From the NCBI RefSeq assembly GCF_024539815.1, contig NZ_JAHHIU010000086.1:39343-103342 (forward strand): a stretch of DNA of 64,000 nt, in the 5' to 3' direction. The stretch's first letter is position 1. Each line of letters opens with the position of its first letter. The stretch comes from Streptomyces hayashii (GTDB taxonomy: Bacteria > Actinomycetota > Actinomycetes > Streptomycetales > Streptomycetaceae). Below the pieces are notes generated by a model. That model was given only the letters and a program-made list of their open reading frames with translations. It did no database searches and was not told the DNA's origin. Position numbers and translations under genes: made by a program. This document shows positions 48,837 to 61,817 of this stretch, piece by piece.

Positions 48837-51326
48837 CTAACGCAGCCTGATGCCCACGATGCAGGTGTCGTCGTCCGTGTCGGACCTGCTGTACGTGAGC
48901 AGCCGGTCCAGCTGCTGGTCCAGGGTCGGCGGCACCGTGCGGGCCTGCACCAGCAGCTGGGTCAGCGACTCCTCCACGGACCGGTCGCGCCGCTCGATCA
49001 GGCCGTCGGTGTACATCAGCAGGGTGTCGTCAGCGGCGAGCTGGACCTCCTCCTCCTCGTACTCCGTGTCCGGCATGGCGCCCAGCAGCATCCCCCTGAG
49101 CAGGGGCAGCGGGGCCGCGTGGGCGTTGCGCACCAGCACCGGCGGCAGATGGCCCGCCCGGGCCCAGCGCAGGGTGTGCCGGGACGGGTCGTACAGACCG
49201 CACACCGCGGTGGCCGTGATGGAGCCCGTCAGATGGTGGGCGACGATGTTGAGCCACGACAGCAGCTGCCCCGGCCCCGCCCCGGTCACCGCCAGTCCGC
49301 GCAGCGCGTTGCGCAGCACCACCATGCTGGTGGCCGCCTCGATGCCGTGCCCGGCGACATCGCCCACGCACAGCATCACCAGCCCGGAGGGCAGCACCAC
49401 GGCGTCGTACCAGTCGCCCCCCACCAGGTGCTCCTCCTCGGCCGGCCGGTAGCGGACGGCCACCTGAAGCCCGGGGGCCTCCAGCGGGGCCCGGGTGGGC
49501 GGCATGATGGCGTGCTGGAGTTGCAGCGCCAGCCGGCTGCGCTCGCTGGCCTGCTGCTCGGTCTGCGCCAGCTGGTCACGGGTGGCGGCCAGCGCCACCT
49601 CCGTCCAGTGCTGGGACGAGATGTCCTGGTAGGCCCCGCGTACGGCGACCAGCCGTCCGTCGGTGTCCAGCACCGGCTCGGCCACGATCCGCATGTGCCG
49701 GGTCACCCCGTCCGGCCGCTGAAGTCGGAAGGCGGCGGAAGCGGGCCGGCGGTGGTGCAGCAGGGTGCGCAGCAGACGGCCCACGACGACCGCGTCGTCG
49801 GGGTGGGTGTGCTCCGACAACTCCTCCAGCCGGACCGGAGGGCTCGTCAGCGGCCGCCCGTACAGGGCGAACAGCTGCCCGTTCCAGGTGGTCTCGCCGG
49901 TGAGGAGGTCCTCCTCGAAGCCGCCGATGCGGCCGAGGCGCTGGGCGTTCTGCAACAGGCTCGCCAGGCGTGCCGCCTCGTCCTCGATCCGCCAGATCAG
50001 CAGCACGCACGTGCCGTGCCGGCTGATGCTGAGGTCGGCCACCGCCGCCAGGGGCACCTCGCCGACCAGCGCGGTCAGGCTCACCCGGCGGGCCCGGAAC
50101 GGCTCGCCCGTCGCGTGCACGCGCTCGATGCGCTGGAAGAGGTCGCCCCCGCCCGCGGCCATCGGATAGGCCTCCAGCAGCAGAGCGCCGTTGATCACCG
50201 CCCGCGGCCGGCCGGCCGGGTCGAGGAAACGGTCGTTCGCGTGCTGGATGCGGAAGTCCAGGAGCTTGCCCGCCCCGTCGACGTGCGGCACGAGCACCAG
50301 GGCCGGATCGTGCAGACCGTCGGTCAGGTCCATCAGCTCCGAGGCGTCCGGCAGCACGACCGGCTGCTGGTCCGTCCCGCGCACGGACGCGTACGACTGA
50401 AGGGTGTGCGCGCACAGCTCCGCGAGCGCCTCCACCTGGCGCATCACCTGCGGCGGCTGCGGGGCCAGCGGGGCGGGCCAGGCGATCTCCAGGATCCCCT
50501 GGACGCGTCCGGCGGTCGCGGCGGGCACGGCGACCCGCCCGCCGTCGGGGTGCAGCTGACGGCCGACGGTGGGCAGCCCGGTGCGTTCGAGCGACCCGAT
50601 CCACTGGGTCGTCCCCTCGGTGAGGGCGTTGCGCGCCACGGTGGCCACGTCCGGCGGCACATACCGCCAGCGCTCGGCCTCGCCGGGGGAGAAGCCCGCG
50701 CTCCCGGCCAGCGTCAGCGAGCCGTCGGAGCCCACCGCCCAGATCGCCACGGCCACCGCGCCCAGCGGACCCAGCGCGTGCTGCAGCAGGGAGTCGGCGA
50801 CCGCCTGCGTGTCGTGCGCCGCCGCCAGCGCCCCGCTCTCGGCGGTCCGCAACCGCACCGCCGACGACTGCTCCGCCGGATCGTCCGCCCCCCGGACGGC
50901 GGCGAGGAAGGCCTCCGTCACCTCCGAGACGCGGTCCTTGGCCGCCTGGTTGATGACGTCCACCGCGAACTCCAGCGGGGTCGTGCCGGCCTGCTCGGCG
51001 AGCGCGGTCAGCTGCTGCGCCGCCTCCGCCGGACCGCACCCCAGGCGCTCCACGAGGATGCCCTTGGCGAGCTCGACCAGGGCCCGCCCGTCGGCCTCGG
51101 CCTGGGCCGCCCGCACCTCCCGGCGCAGCCGGTCCACGGTCGCGGCCAGCCGGCCCACCGGCGAGGACGCGGCGTCCGCCTCCGACGGGCTCGCGTCCTG
51201 CCCGGACACGGGCCCGGGCCCGGCAGGCGGGGCCGGACTCGCCGTGGCGGTCGCGGCCCCGGCGCCGGCCGGCGCCGGCAGGGACCGGGCGTCGCCGGAT
51301 TCTGTGGGCTGGGCGGGAATGGTCAC
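48837..51326 (-). CDS. Multidomain SpoIIE/PP2C phosphatase (ANTAR-like, GAF, PAS)
   Basis: 829 residues. Disordered Ala/Pro N-terminus; an ANTAR-like helical segment (~70-120: RALVELAKGILVERLGCGPAEAAQQLTALAEQAG); GAF (~150-300); two PAS-like domains (~320-450 and ~460-580, the second ending DISSQHWTEVALAATRD); and PP2C (~600-829) with intact GGDWYDAVVLPSG, VGDVAGHG, MYTDGLIE and DDDTCIV. Senses small ligands or light through GAF/PAS and probably dephosphorylates the adjacent STAS protein. ATG 51326. It follows the hybrid kinase gene on the same strand with a 55-nt gap. Confidence 0.87.
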   Translation of the reverse strand: MTIPAQPTESGDARSLPAPAGAGAATATASPAPPAGPGPVSGQDASPSEADAASSPVGRLAATVDRLRREVRAAQAEADGRALVELAKGILVERLGCGPAEAAQQLTALAEQAGTTPLEFAVDVINQAAKDRVSEVTEAFLAAVRGADDPAEQSSAVRLRTAESGALAAAHDTQAVADSLLQHALGPLGAVAVAIWAVGSDGSLTLAGSAGFSPGEAERWRYVPPDVATVARNALTEGTTQWIGSLERTGLPTVGRQLHPDGGRVAVPAATAGRVQGILEIAWPAPLAPQPPQVMRQVEALAELCAHTLQSYASVRGTDQQPVVLPDASELMDLTDGLHDPALVLVPHVDGAGKLLDFRIQHANDRFLDPAGRPRAVINGALLLEAYPMAAGGGDLFQRIERVHATGEPFRARRVSLTALVGEVPLAAVADLSISRHGTCVLLIWRIEDEAARLASLLQNAQRLGRIGGFEEDLLTGETTWNGQLFALYGRPLTSPPVRLEELSEHTHPDDAVVVGRLLRTLLHHRRPASAAFRLQRPDGVTRHMRIVAEPVLDTDGRLVAVRGAYQDISSQHWTEVALAATRDQLAQTEQQASERSRLALQLQHAIMPPTRAPLEAPGLQVAVRYRPAEEEHLVGGDWYDAVVLPSGLVMLCVGDVAGHGIEAATSMVVLRNALRGLAVTGAGPGQLLSWLNIVAHHLTGSITATAVCGLYDPSRHTLRWARAGHLPPVLVRNAHAAPLPLLRGMLLGAMPDTEYEEEEVQLAADDTLLMYTDGLIERRDRSVEESLTQLLVQARTVPPTLDQQLDRLLTYSRSDTDDDTCIVGIRLR

Positions 51327-51381
51327 GGTGTGCGGTCTCCTCGGCTGGGGACGCCTGTGGCGCGGGGCGGGCAGGACGTCC

Positions 51382-55662
<4,281 letters not shown>

Positions 55663-55798
55663 GCGTACCCTCGTTCCGCTCCCCAGGAGTCCCCGGGCGG
55701 GGACTCGGAACCGGGCCGCCCGGGTGAGCGGCCCCGCATGTCGCGCCTGTGTTTCCGCAGTTCACGGAAGTGTGCGATGAGAGAAATCCGCCGCAGGC

Positions 55799-55822
55799 TA
55801 ACCCACCCGAGCGCACGGAAAC
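55799..55822 (-). promoter_or_regulatory. Possible SigB-like promoter for hybrid kinase
   Basis: Minus strand: GTTT - 14 nt - GGGTTA, one mismatch from GGGTAY, about 130 nt before the kinase ATG. The surrounding 318-bp gap (55663-55980) otherwise holds only the sigma-gene terminator and a GGGTACCC palindrome. Confidence 0.4.
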
Positions 55823-55912
55823 AAAGCCTCACGTCACTTCACCCACACAGGAATTCCAGACCGCGCACACCATGCATGCATGACCGGAAGCGGGGTACCC
55901 GAACAGGTTTCT

Positions 55913-55943
55913 GCCCGGGACGGCAGCCTGCGCCGTCCCGGGC
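55913..55943 (-). terminator. Strong hairpin terminator after sigma gene
   Basis: Perfect 12-bp stem GCCCGGGACGGC / GCCGTCCCGGGC with a 7-nt loop, about 40 nt past the sigma stop at 55981. Confidence 0.75.
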
Positions 55944-55980
55944 GGATGGGTGATGCGGGCCCGGCTCCACCGGGCGGGGG

Positions 55981-56862
55981 TCAGGCGATCTCGGACCCCA
56001 GCAGACCGGTCCGCAGCCGCTGCACCATGCGGCTGATCAAGCGCGAGACGTGCATCTGCGAGATGCCGAGCTCCCTGCCGATCTCCGCCTGGGTGCGCTC
56101 CTCGACGAACCTCAGGTGGAGGATCCGCCGCTCCCGCTCGTCGAGCTCGGCGATCAGCGGCGCGAGCGAGTGGAAGTCCTCCACCAGCTCCAGCGCCGGC
56201 TCGTGCACGCCGATGAAGTCCGCCAGCACCGACTCCCCGTCCGCGCCCGCGTCGGAGGTGAGGGCCGCGTCCAGCGAGGCGGAGGTGTAGCCGTTGGACG
56301 CCTTGCGCGCCTCGATGACCTCCTCCTCGGACAACGACATCAGCTGCGACAGCTCACGGGTGGTGGGCATCCGGCCCAGCCGCGTCTGCAACTCCTCGGT
56401 GGCCTTGGCCAGTTCGACCCGCGCCTCCTGGAGCCTGCGAGGTACGTGCACCGCCCAGCTCGTGTCGCGGAAGAAGCGCTTCATCTCACCGACGATGTAC
56501 GGCACGGCGAAGGAGGTGAACTCGACCTCGCGGGTGAGCTCGAAGCGGTCGATGGCCTTGATCAGCCCGATGGTGCCGACCTGGACGATGTCCTCCATCG
56601 TGTCGCCCCGGCCGCGGAAGCGGGAGGCCGCGTACCGCACGAGCGAGAGATTCATCTCGATCAGGGTGTTGCGCACGTACTGGTACTCGTGGGTGCCCTC
56701 CTCCACGACGGCCAGCCGTTCGAAGAAGCGCCGCGACAGCTCGCGGGCGTCCTTCGGGCTCACCTGGGTGGGGGCGTCGATGAACGGAACCCCTGCACAC
56801 GGACTGTCGGCGTCCGCCCGCGCTGCCGTGGCCGTCGGTGCCTGTGCCGTCACGGCATTCAT
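55981..56862 (-). CDS. SigB/SigF-type RNA polymerase sigma factor
   Basis: 293 residues. Region 2 is RGRGDTMEDIVQVGTIGLIKAIDRFELTREVEFTSFAVPYIVGEMKRFFRD. Region 3 has a MPTTRELSQLMSLSEEEV helix, and region 4 is RERRILHLRFVEERTQAEIGRELGISQMHVSRLISR. Same branch as the sigma factor at 34291. A ~45-residue N-terminal extension precedes region 2. Neighbouring RsbW-like proteins at 57431 and 57909 are candidate anti-sigma factors. Divergent from the PRC-barrel gene. Ends at a strong terminator. Confidence 0.9.
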   Translation of the reverse strand: MNAVTAQAPTATAARADADSPCAGVPFIDAPTQVSPKDARELSRRFFERLAVVEEGTHEYQYVRNTLIEMNLSLVRYAASRFRGRGDTMEDIVQVGTIGLIKAIDRFELTREVEFTSFAVPYIVGEMKRFFRDTSWAVHVPRRLQEARVELAKATEELQTRLGRMPTTRELSQLMSLSEEEVIEARKASNGYTSASLDAALTSDAGADGESVLADFIGVHEPALELVEDFHSLAPLIAELDERERRILHLRFVEERTQAEIGRELGISQMHVSRLISRMVQRLRTGLLGSEIA

Positions 56863-57006
56863 GTCCGTTCACTCCGTTCGTCGAGCCCGTCGATGACGCA
56901 GTCCGTCTGCCCTTGCGCCCCCGAGTCATGCGGACGGGGTGCACCTGCTTTCCGCGCGGGCGTCCCTGCCCGCCCTTCCGAGGCCCGAAACGGGCCGACA
57001 CGCCCC

Positions 57007-57031
57007 GAATGCGGCTGCTCCGGCAGGGTAA
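57007..57031 (+). promoter_or_regulatory. SigB-like promoter for PRC-barrel/HATPase operon
   Basis: GAAT (57007) - 15 nt - GGGTAA (57026-57031), one base from GGGTAY, predicting a start about 25 nt before the GTG at 57063. Confidence 0.5.
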
Positions 57032-57062
57032 CTGCAGCTGTGGAACGCGAGAAGGGAGCAGC

Positions 57063-57434
57063 GTGACCATCCATGGAATCTGGTCGTATGCGCCGGGCAG
57101 CGGTCATGTCGAGGGACAGGACCTCACCGGCTACGCCGTCGTGACGGCCGACGGCGCCCTGGGACACGTGGAGCGCGAGGCCGGGCCGCAGGGGATGCGG
57201 CACCTCGTCGTCGACACCGGTGTCTGGGTGTTCGGCAGGAGCGCGGTCGTCCCGGTGGGCGTGGTGAAGGGCGTCGACCACACGGCCCGCGAAGTCTCTC
57301 TGGCCTGCACCGGGGAGGAGGTGAAGGAAGCCCCCCGCTTCCGCACCGACAGCGAGACGAGCGACCCCGGCTATCTGACCGCCGTCGGCGACCACTACGG
57401 CCGCCCGACCCCGCGGGGGACGTCATCGCCGTGA
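57063..57434 (+). CDS. PRC-barrel domain protein
   Basis: 123 residues. Beta-rich PRC-barrel-like fold: LTGYAVVTADGALGHVEREAGPQGMRHLVVDTGVWVFGRSAVVPVGVVKGVD. Small Streptomyces proteins of this type are often under stress sigma control; biochemical role unknown. GTG 57063 has GGGAGCA upstream. Its stop overlaps the next start (GTGA), so it is coupled to an RsbW-like gene. Confidence 0.8.
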   Translation: MTIHGIWSYAPGSGHVEGQDLTGYAVVTADGALGHVEREAGPQGMRHLVVDTGVWVFGRSAVVPVGVVKGVDHTAREVSLACTGEEVKEAPRFRTDSETSDPGYLTAVGDHYGRPTPRGTSSP

Positions 57435-57877
57435 GGGAGGAGGAGTCCGCGACCGTACGGACGTCCGCGCCCGCGACGCCGGTGACGACCGCGGCGTCCG
57501 CCCGGGCCCGTGCCCGCGCGGTGGTGCACTCCCGGTGGGACCCCTCGACGCGCCCGGCGCGCGACGAGGACGTGATCGACCTGCTGCTGGTCGTGTCGGA
57601 GCTGGTGAGCAACGCGCTCCGGCACGGCGGCGGCCTGGCCGGGTTCGAGGCGACGCCCGTTCCCGACGGCATCCACGTCGCCGTCCAGGATCACAGTGAC
57701 GCGGTGCCGACCGTGGCGTTCGGGCCGGGCTCGGTGCCCGCGGCGCACCGCGCGGGCGGCTACGGCTGGCCGCTGGTCGTCCGTCTGGCCCGGGAGATCG
57801 ACATCGAGAAGGGCTCCGCGGGCGGGAAGACGATCAGTGTGTTCCTGCCGATCCGCGAGCTCGATTGCCCGCTCTGA
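57431..57877 (+). CDS. RsbW-like ATP-binding protein
   Basis: 148 residues. HATPase with N box LLLVVSELVSNALRHGGG, modified G1 (VQDHSDAVP) and GGYGWPLVVRLAREIDIEKG. Closest inside the window to the HATPase protein at 33519 (both have LVxNAxxHGGGxxGF and GWPxVxRLAR). Probably an anti-sigma factor or partner of the STAS proteins. Translationally coupled to the PRC-barrel gene by a 4-nt overlap. Confidence 0.85.
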   Translation: MREEESATVRTSAPATPVTTAASARARARAVVHSRWDPSTRPARDEDVIDLLLVVSELVSNALRHGGGLAGFEATPVPDGIHVAVQDHSDAVPTVAFGPGSVPAAHRAGGYGWPLVVRLAREIDIEKGSAGGKTISVFLPIRELDCPL

Positions 57878-57908
57878 AGCGCGCGCACCCGCCGTCGGTG
57901 CAGTGACC

Positions 57909-58355
57909 TCACCACGGCAGGAAGACGTGGACGTCCTTGCCCGGCTCCTGGCCCTCGTCCGCGGTCACCACGCTGACCTGCGTGCAGAGCGTGTGCACCA
58001 GGTACCAGCCGATGCCCCCGCCGCCGCTGTCGGGGTGGAACGGACGCGGGGTCGGCGCGGTGCTGCTGGTGTCGTGCAACGTCACGTGCACCCCGTCGAA
58101 CGTGCGGCGCAACTGGAGCTCGAACGGCCCCGGAGCGTACTGGACCGCGTTCGCGGCCAACTCCGTGACGATCAGCACGATGTCGTGCCAGCACTCCGGC
58201 GCCGTCGGCGGCGACGCCCGCGCCAGGTCGTGGAGGAACTCCTCCGTGGTCAGTCGTGCACCCGTCACGTCGTGCGGTTCACCCGCAAAACGGGCCGTTC
58301 GGCTCGGAATCGCCCAGGAGGACAATGCTTCGTTACCCCGCGGCTCGGTTGCCAT
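57909..58355 (-). CDS. RsbW-like ATP-binding protein
   Basis: 148 residues. HATPase with N box IVLIVTELAANAVQYAPG, a G1-like HDTSSTAPTPRPF and GGGGIGWYLVHTLCTQVSV. Third free HATPase of the island and more distant from the other two. ATG 58355. Converges on the HATPase gene at 57431. The 268 bp upstream to the ligase gene hold no other gene. Confidence 0.83.
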   Translation of the reverse strand: MATEPRGNEALSSWAIPSRTARFAGEPHDVTGARLTTEEFLHDLARASPPTAPECWHDIVLIVTELAANAVQYAPGPFELQLRRTFDGVHVTLHDTSSTAPTPRPFHPDSGGGGIGWYLVHTLCTQVSVVTADEGQEPGKDVHVFLPW

Positions 58356-58623
58356 GTCAGTGTGCGGTCCCGCCTCGGCCGGGGACCGTCGTCCTTTCTC
58401 GTGCGGCTGTGTCTGGCTTCGCCCCTTGCTGGGTTCCCGGGCCAGCCCAGGCTACGCGTCCGTCTCGTCGCGGCATATGGTCCGCCGGACCACGCGCCGC
58501 GAACCTTCGGGCACGCGCCGCACGGGAGCCGACGGTCCGTCACGGCGAGGTCACCCCACGTGCCGGAGCGGGGGCACGGTCGCACGGGCGTCAGCGGCCC
58601 GCCCGCGGACGGCCGGAGCCGGC

Positions 58624-60525
58624 TCAGCGGAACACGTCGTCCGCGTCGTCCCAGCTCAGGACCTCCTCCTGAGGGCTCTGCCGGGGCAGACGGGCGCGGG
58701 CCTGGTACATCGCCTCGATCTCCGCCGCATAGTGCGCCACGATCGAGTCGCGGCGCAGCTTCATCGAAGGGGTCAGCAGCCCGTTGGTCTGGTCGAAGGA
58801 CTGCGGCAGGATGCGGAAGGCCCGGATCGACTCCGAGCGGGACACCGCGCTGTTGGCCGCGGCCACCGCCCGCCCGATCTCCTCCCGCAACGCGTTCTCC
58901 TCGCGCGCCTCCCGGCTCTGCGTGTCTCCGTGCAGCGCCAGGCTCCCGCGCCAGTGCGCCAGGAAGTCCGGGTCGAGGGTGATCAGCGCGCCCACGCACG
59001 GCCGGTTGTCGCCCACCACCACCGCCTGGTGGACGAGCGGGTGCATCCGCAGCCGCTGTTCCAGCGCGGTCGGCGCCACGCTCTTGCCGCTGCTGGTGAT
59101 GATGACGTCCTTCTTGCGGCCGGTGATGGTGAGGTAGCCGTCGGAATCCAGGTAGCCGAGGTCCCCCGTGGCCAGCCAGCCGCCCGACAGGGCCGCCCGC
59201 GTCGCCGCCTCGTCGTGGACGTAGCCCTGGAAGAGCGACGGGCCGCGCACCAGGATCTCCCCGTCCTCCGCCACCCGGAGGTCGGTGCCCGGCAGGGGCT
59301 GCCCGACGGTGCCGGACTTCTCCCGGCCGAGCGGCTGCATCGTGATCCCGCCGCTGGTCTCGGTCAGGCCGTACCCGTCGTGCACGTAGATGCCGATGCC
59401 CTCGTAGAAGAGGGACAGGTCGCGGTGCAGGGGCGAGCCGCCCGAGGTGGCGCGATGGACCCGGCCGCCGAGCGCGGCCCGGAGCCTGCGGTACACCGTC
59501 CGCTCGAACACGGCGTGCTGCAGCCGCAGGTCCAGGCCCGGACCGGAGCCGCGGCCCAGGCGCTGCCGCTCGACGGCCGCCGCGAAGACCCGCGCCGTCT
59601 CCGCCGCCCGCTCGAACAGCGCGCCGCGGCCGGACTCCTGGGCCACCCGCAGGAAGTTCTTGTAGATCTTCTCGAACACCGAGGGGACCGCGTACAGGTA
59701 CGTGGGGCGGAAGCTGCGCAGCGACTCCGTGAGCGCTTCGGCGCCGAGGTCGGGCTCGTGACCCATCAGGATGCCCCCGCGCAGGCACAGCCCCTGGATC
59801 ATCAGTCCGTAGACATGGGAGAACGGCAGGAAGGCGAGGACGCTCGCCTGCTCGCCCGGGGGCGCCGCCGTGTGCCCCCAGCCGGCCAGGAGCGTGTCGC
59901 AGGGACTGGCCAGACTGCGATGGCTCAGCGCGCAGCCCAGTTGCCGCCCGGAGGTGCCGGAGGTGTACGCGATCACAGCCGTGGAGTCGGGCATCACGAT
60001 CCGGCGCAGCGAGTTCACCGTGGTGAGCGCCACCGACTCGCCGCGCTGCGTGAGCTGTTCGAGCGCTCCCGCGTCCAACTGCCATACGTGCCGCAGCGAG
60101 GGCAGGGCCGCGCACACGGATCCCACGGTCATGACGCTCTGTTCGTCCTCGACGACCACCCCGACGCAGCCGGAGTCCCGCAGGATCCACTCGACCTGCT
60201 CGCGCGAGGAGGTCGGATACACGGGCACGACCTCGGCGCCCACGGCCCACAGCGCGTGAGACAGCACGGTCCACTCGTACCGGGTGCGCGCCATGACGGC
60301 GACGCGGTGGCCGGGCGAGATCCCCGACGCCACGAACCCCTTGGCGAGGTCGACGACTTCGTCGCGCAGCTCGACGGCCGTGACCTCCTGCCAGCCGGCG
60401 GAGGCGTCCGCGCGCCGGGCGAGCACGGGGAGCGCGGGTGTGCGGGCGGCTGTCTCGAAAACGCTGTCGGCGAGCCCTCCGGTCAGGGGCGAGGCGGCTG
60501 GGGGAGCGAGGGCGAAGTCGCGCAT
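58624..60525 (-). CDS. AMP-dependent synthetase (long-chain acyl-CoA ligase-like) with altered P-loop
   Basis: 633 residues. ANL-superfamily fold: adenylate motif DGYGLTETSGG, GWLATGDLGYLDSDGYLTITGRKKD, and a C-terminal NGLLTPSMKLRR containing the adenylation Lys. The P-loop reads YTSGTSGRQLG where YTSGTTGxPKG is normal, so the conserved Pro-Lys is missing. Expected to activate fatty acids as acyl-AMP and acyl-CoA if active. ATG 60525 has CAGGAG 6 nt upstream. Same strand as YbdK and glgB, with a 146-nt gap. Confidence 0.86.
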   Translation of the reverse strand: MRDFALAPPAASPLTGGLADSVFETAARTPALPVLARRADASAGWQEVTAVELRDEVVDLAKGFVASGISPGHRVAVMARTRYEWTVLSHALWAVGAEVVPVYPTSSREQVEWILRDSGCVGVVVEDEQSVMTVGSVCAALPSLRHVWQLDAGALEQLTQRGESVALTTVNSLRRIVMPDSTAVIAYTSGTSGRQLGCALSHRSLASPCDTLLAGWGHTAAPPGEQASVLAFLPFSHVYGLMIQGLCLRGGILMGHEPDLGAEALTESLRSFRPTYLYAVPSVFEKIYKNFLRVAQESGRGALFERAAETARVFAAAVERQRLGRGSGPGLDLRLQHAVFERTVYRRLRAALGGRVHRATSGGSPLHRDLSLFYEGIGIYVHDGYGLTETSGGITMQPLGREKSGTVGQPLPGTDLRVAEDGEILVRGPSLFQGYVHDEAATRAALSGGWLATGDLGYLDSDGYLTITGRKKDVIITSSGKSVAPTALEQRLRMHPLVHQAVVVGDNRPCVGALITLDPDFLAHWRGSLALHGDTQSREAREENALREEIGRAVAAANSAVSRSESIRAFRILPQSFDQTNGLLTPSMKLRRDSIVAHYAAEIEAMYQARARLPRQSPQEEVLSWDDADDVFR

Positions 60526-60671
60526 GCGCTGCTCCTGACGTGTACGGGCTGTGACTCCGCCGACGAGAACTGTCATCGACGGTGGTCGAATGTAGCCCAG
60601 GTGGCACCGCTTGTGGCCAGGAACGAATATGTAATCCGCCTTGATGATCTCGACCCGCGGGGGCCGGCGCC

Positions 60672-61760
60672 TCAGGTCTGCGTGTGCGCGACGCAGGCGG
60701 CGACGACCTCGCGCAGACTGCCGGTGCGCTCCCACACCTCGCGCTGGATCCGGGCCCCGTTGCCGTGCCGGAGCAGTTCGGCACAGGACGTGCGGGCCCG
60801 CTCCAGGTCACCGCTGTCCGACAGGGCGCCCTCCACGTGTTCCAGCAGGGCCTTGACGACCGTCTCGGCGGGAGCGCGCCGCATGGTCGCCGGGTGCAGC
60901 AGATCCCCGGTCAGCCCGGTGCGGGCGGCCCGCCAGTTGGCCAGCCGCAGCAGGCTCACGCTGTGGTCGAGCGGATCGAGGCCGGACTGCCCGTCCCGGG
61001 CCGCGGTCTCGACGAGCCCGCGCACCAGCGTGGCGATCAGCACGGCGGTCTCCGCGTGCAGACAGACGTCCGCCACCCGCACCTCCACCGTCGGATAGCG
61101 CGCCGAGAGCCGGGCGTCGAAGTAGACCATGCCCTCGTCGAGGATCGTGCCCGTGTCCACCATGTCCGCCACCCGCCGGTGATAGCGCTCGGCCGAGCCG
61201 AACAGCTCGGTCGGGCCCGCCGACGGCCAGCGCTGCCACACCCGGCTGCGGTAACTGGCGTAGTCGGTCTCCCGTCCCTGCCAGAAGGGCGAGTTGCCGC
61301 TCAGCGCGATCAGCACCGGCAGCCAGGGCCGGATCCGGTCGACGACGGCAACGCCCTCGTCGTCCGACTCGACGGACACATGCACATGGCAGCCGCACAC
61401 CATCTGCTCACGCGTGGCGATCCCGTACTGTTCCGCCATCCACTGGTAGCGCCGGTTCATGCTGATGGAGGGCCGCACCGGCAGCGGCGAGGTGGCGAGC
61501 GCGGCGACGGCGCACCCGGCCTCCCGGGCATGCCGTGCCGCCTCCCCGCGGATGCGCACGATCTCCGCGCCGAGCTCGTCCATGCCCGACTGCGGGTGGG
61601 TGCCGAACTCCAGCATCTGGTTGTGGAGTTCCTTCTCGAAGACGTCGTTCTCCTCCTCGCACCGCGAGGCGCGGGCGAGGACGGCGGCGGACAGGGACTG
61701 CGGCTCCCCGGTCTCGGGGTCGACCAGGAGGAGTTCCTCCTCCACTCCGACGGTGCGCAC
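60672..61760 (-). CDS. YbdK-type carboxylate-amine ligase (GCS2 family)
   Basis: 362 residues. Family signature RTVGVEEELLLVDPETGEPQ at the N-terminus, EKELHNQMLEFGTHP, and CGCHVHVSVES with catalytic and metal residues, followed by SGNSPFWQGRETDYASYRSRVW. Such proteins have weak glutamate-cysteine ligase activity; actinobacteria use mycothiol, so another amide ligation is likely. The GTG start 61760 has AGGAGG 9 nt upstream. It lies 57 nt after glgB and may be co-transcribed. Confidence 0.88.
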   Translation of the reverse strand: MRTVGVEEELLLVDPETGEPQSLSAAVLARASRCEEENDVFEKELHNQMLEFGTHPQSGMDELGAEIVRIRGEAARHAREAGCAVAALATSPLPVRPSISMNRRYQWMAEQYGIATREQMVCGCHVHVSVESDDEGVAVVDRIRPWLPVLIALSGNSPFWQGRETDYASYRSRVWQRWPSAGPTELFGSAERYHRRVADMVDTGTILDEGMVYFDARLSARYPTVEVRVADVCLHAETAVLIATLVRGLVETAARDGQSGLDPLDHSVSLLRLANWRAARTGLTGDLLHPATMRRAPAETVVKALLEHVEGALSDSGDLERARTSCAELLRHGNGARIQREVWERTGSLREVVAACVAHTQT

Positions 61761-61817
61761 GCGAGGTGACCTCCTGGTGGTGGGTGGTACGCACCCGACT
61801 GCCCCGTCCGCCCGGGT

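Noticed and set aside
55885..55905. GGGTACCC with an upstream GCAT, a formal SigB promoter match on the plus strand
   Set aside because: It points into more than 1 kb of DNA with no plus-strand gene until 57063, and the motif is a symmetric palindrome, so the match is probably accidental.
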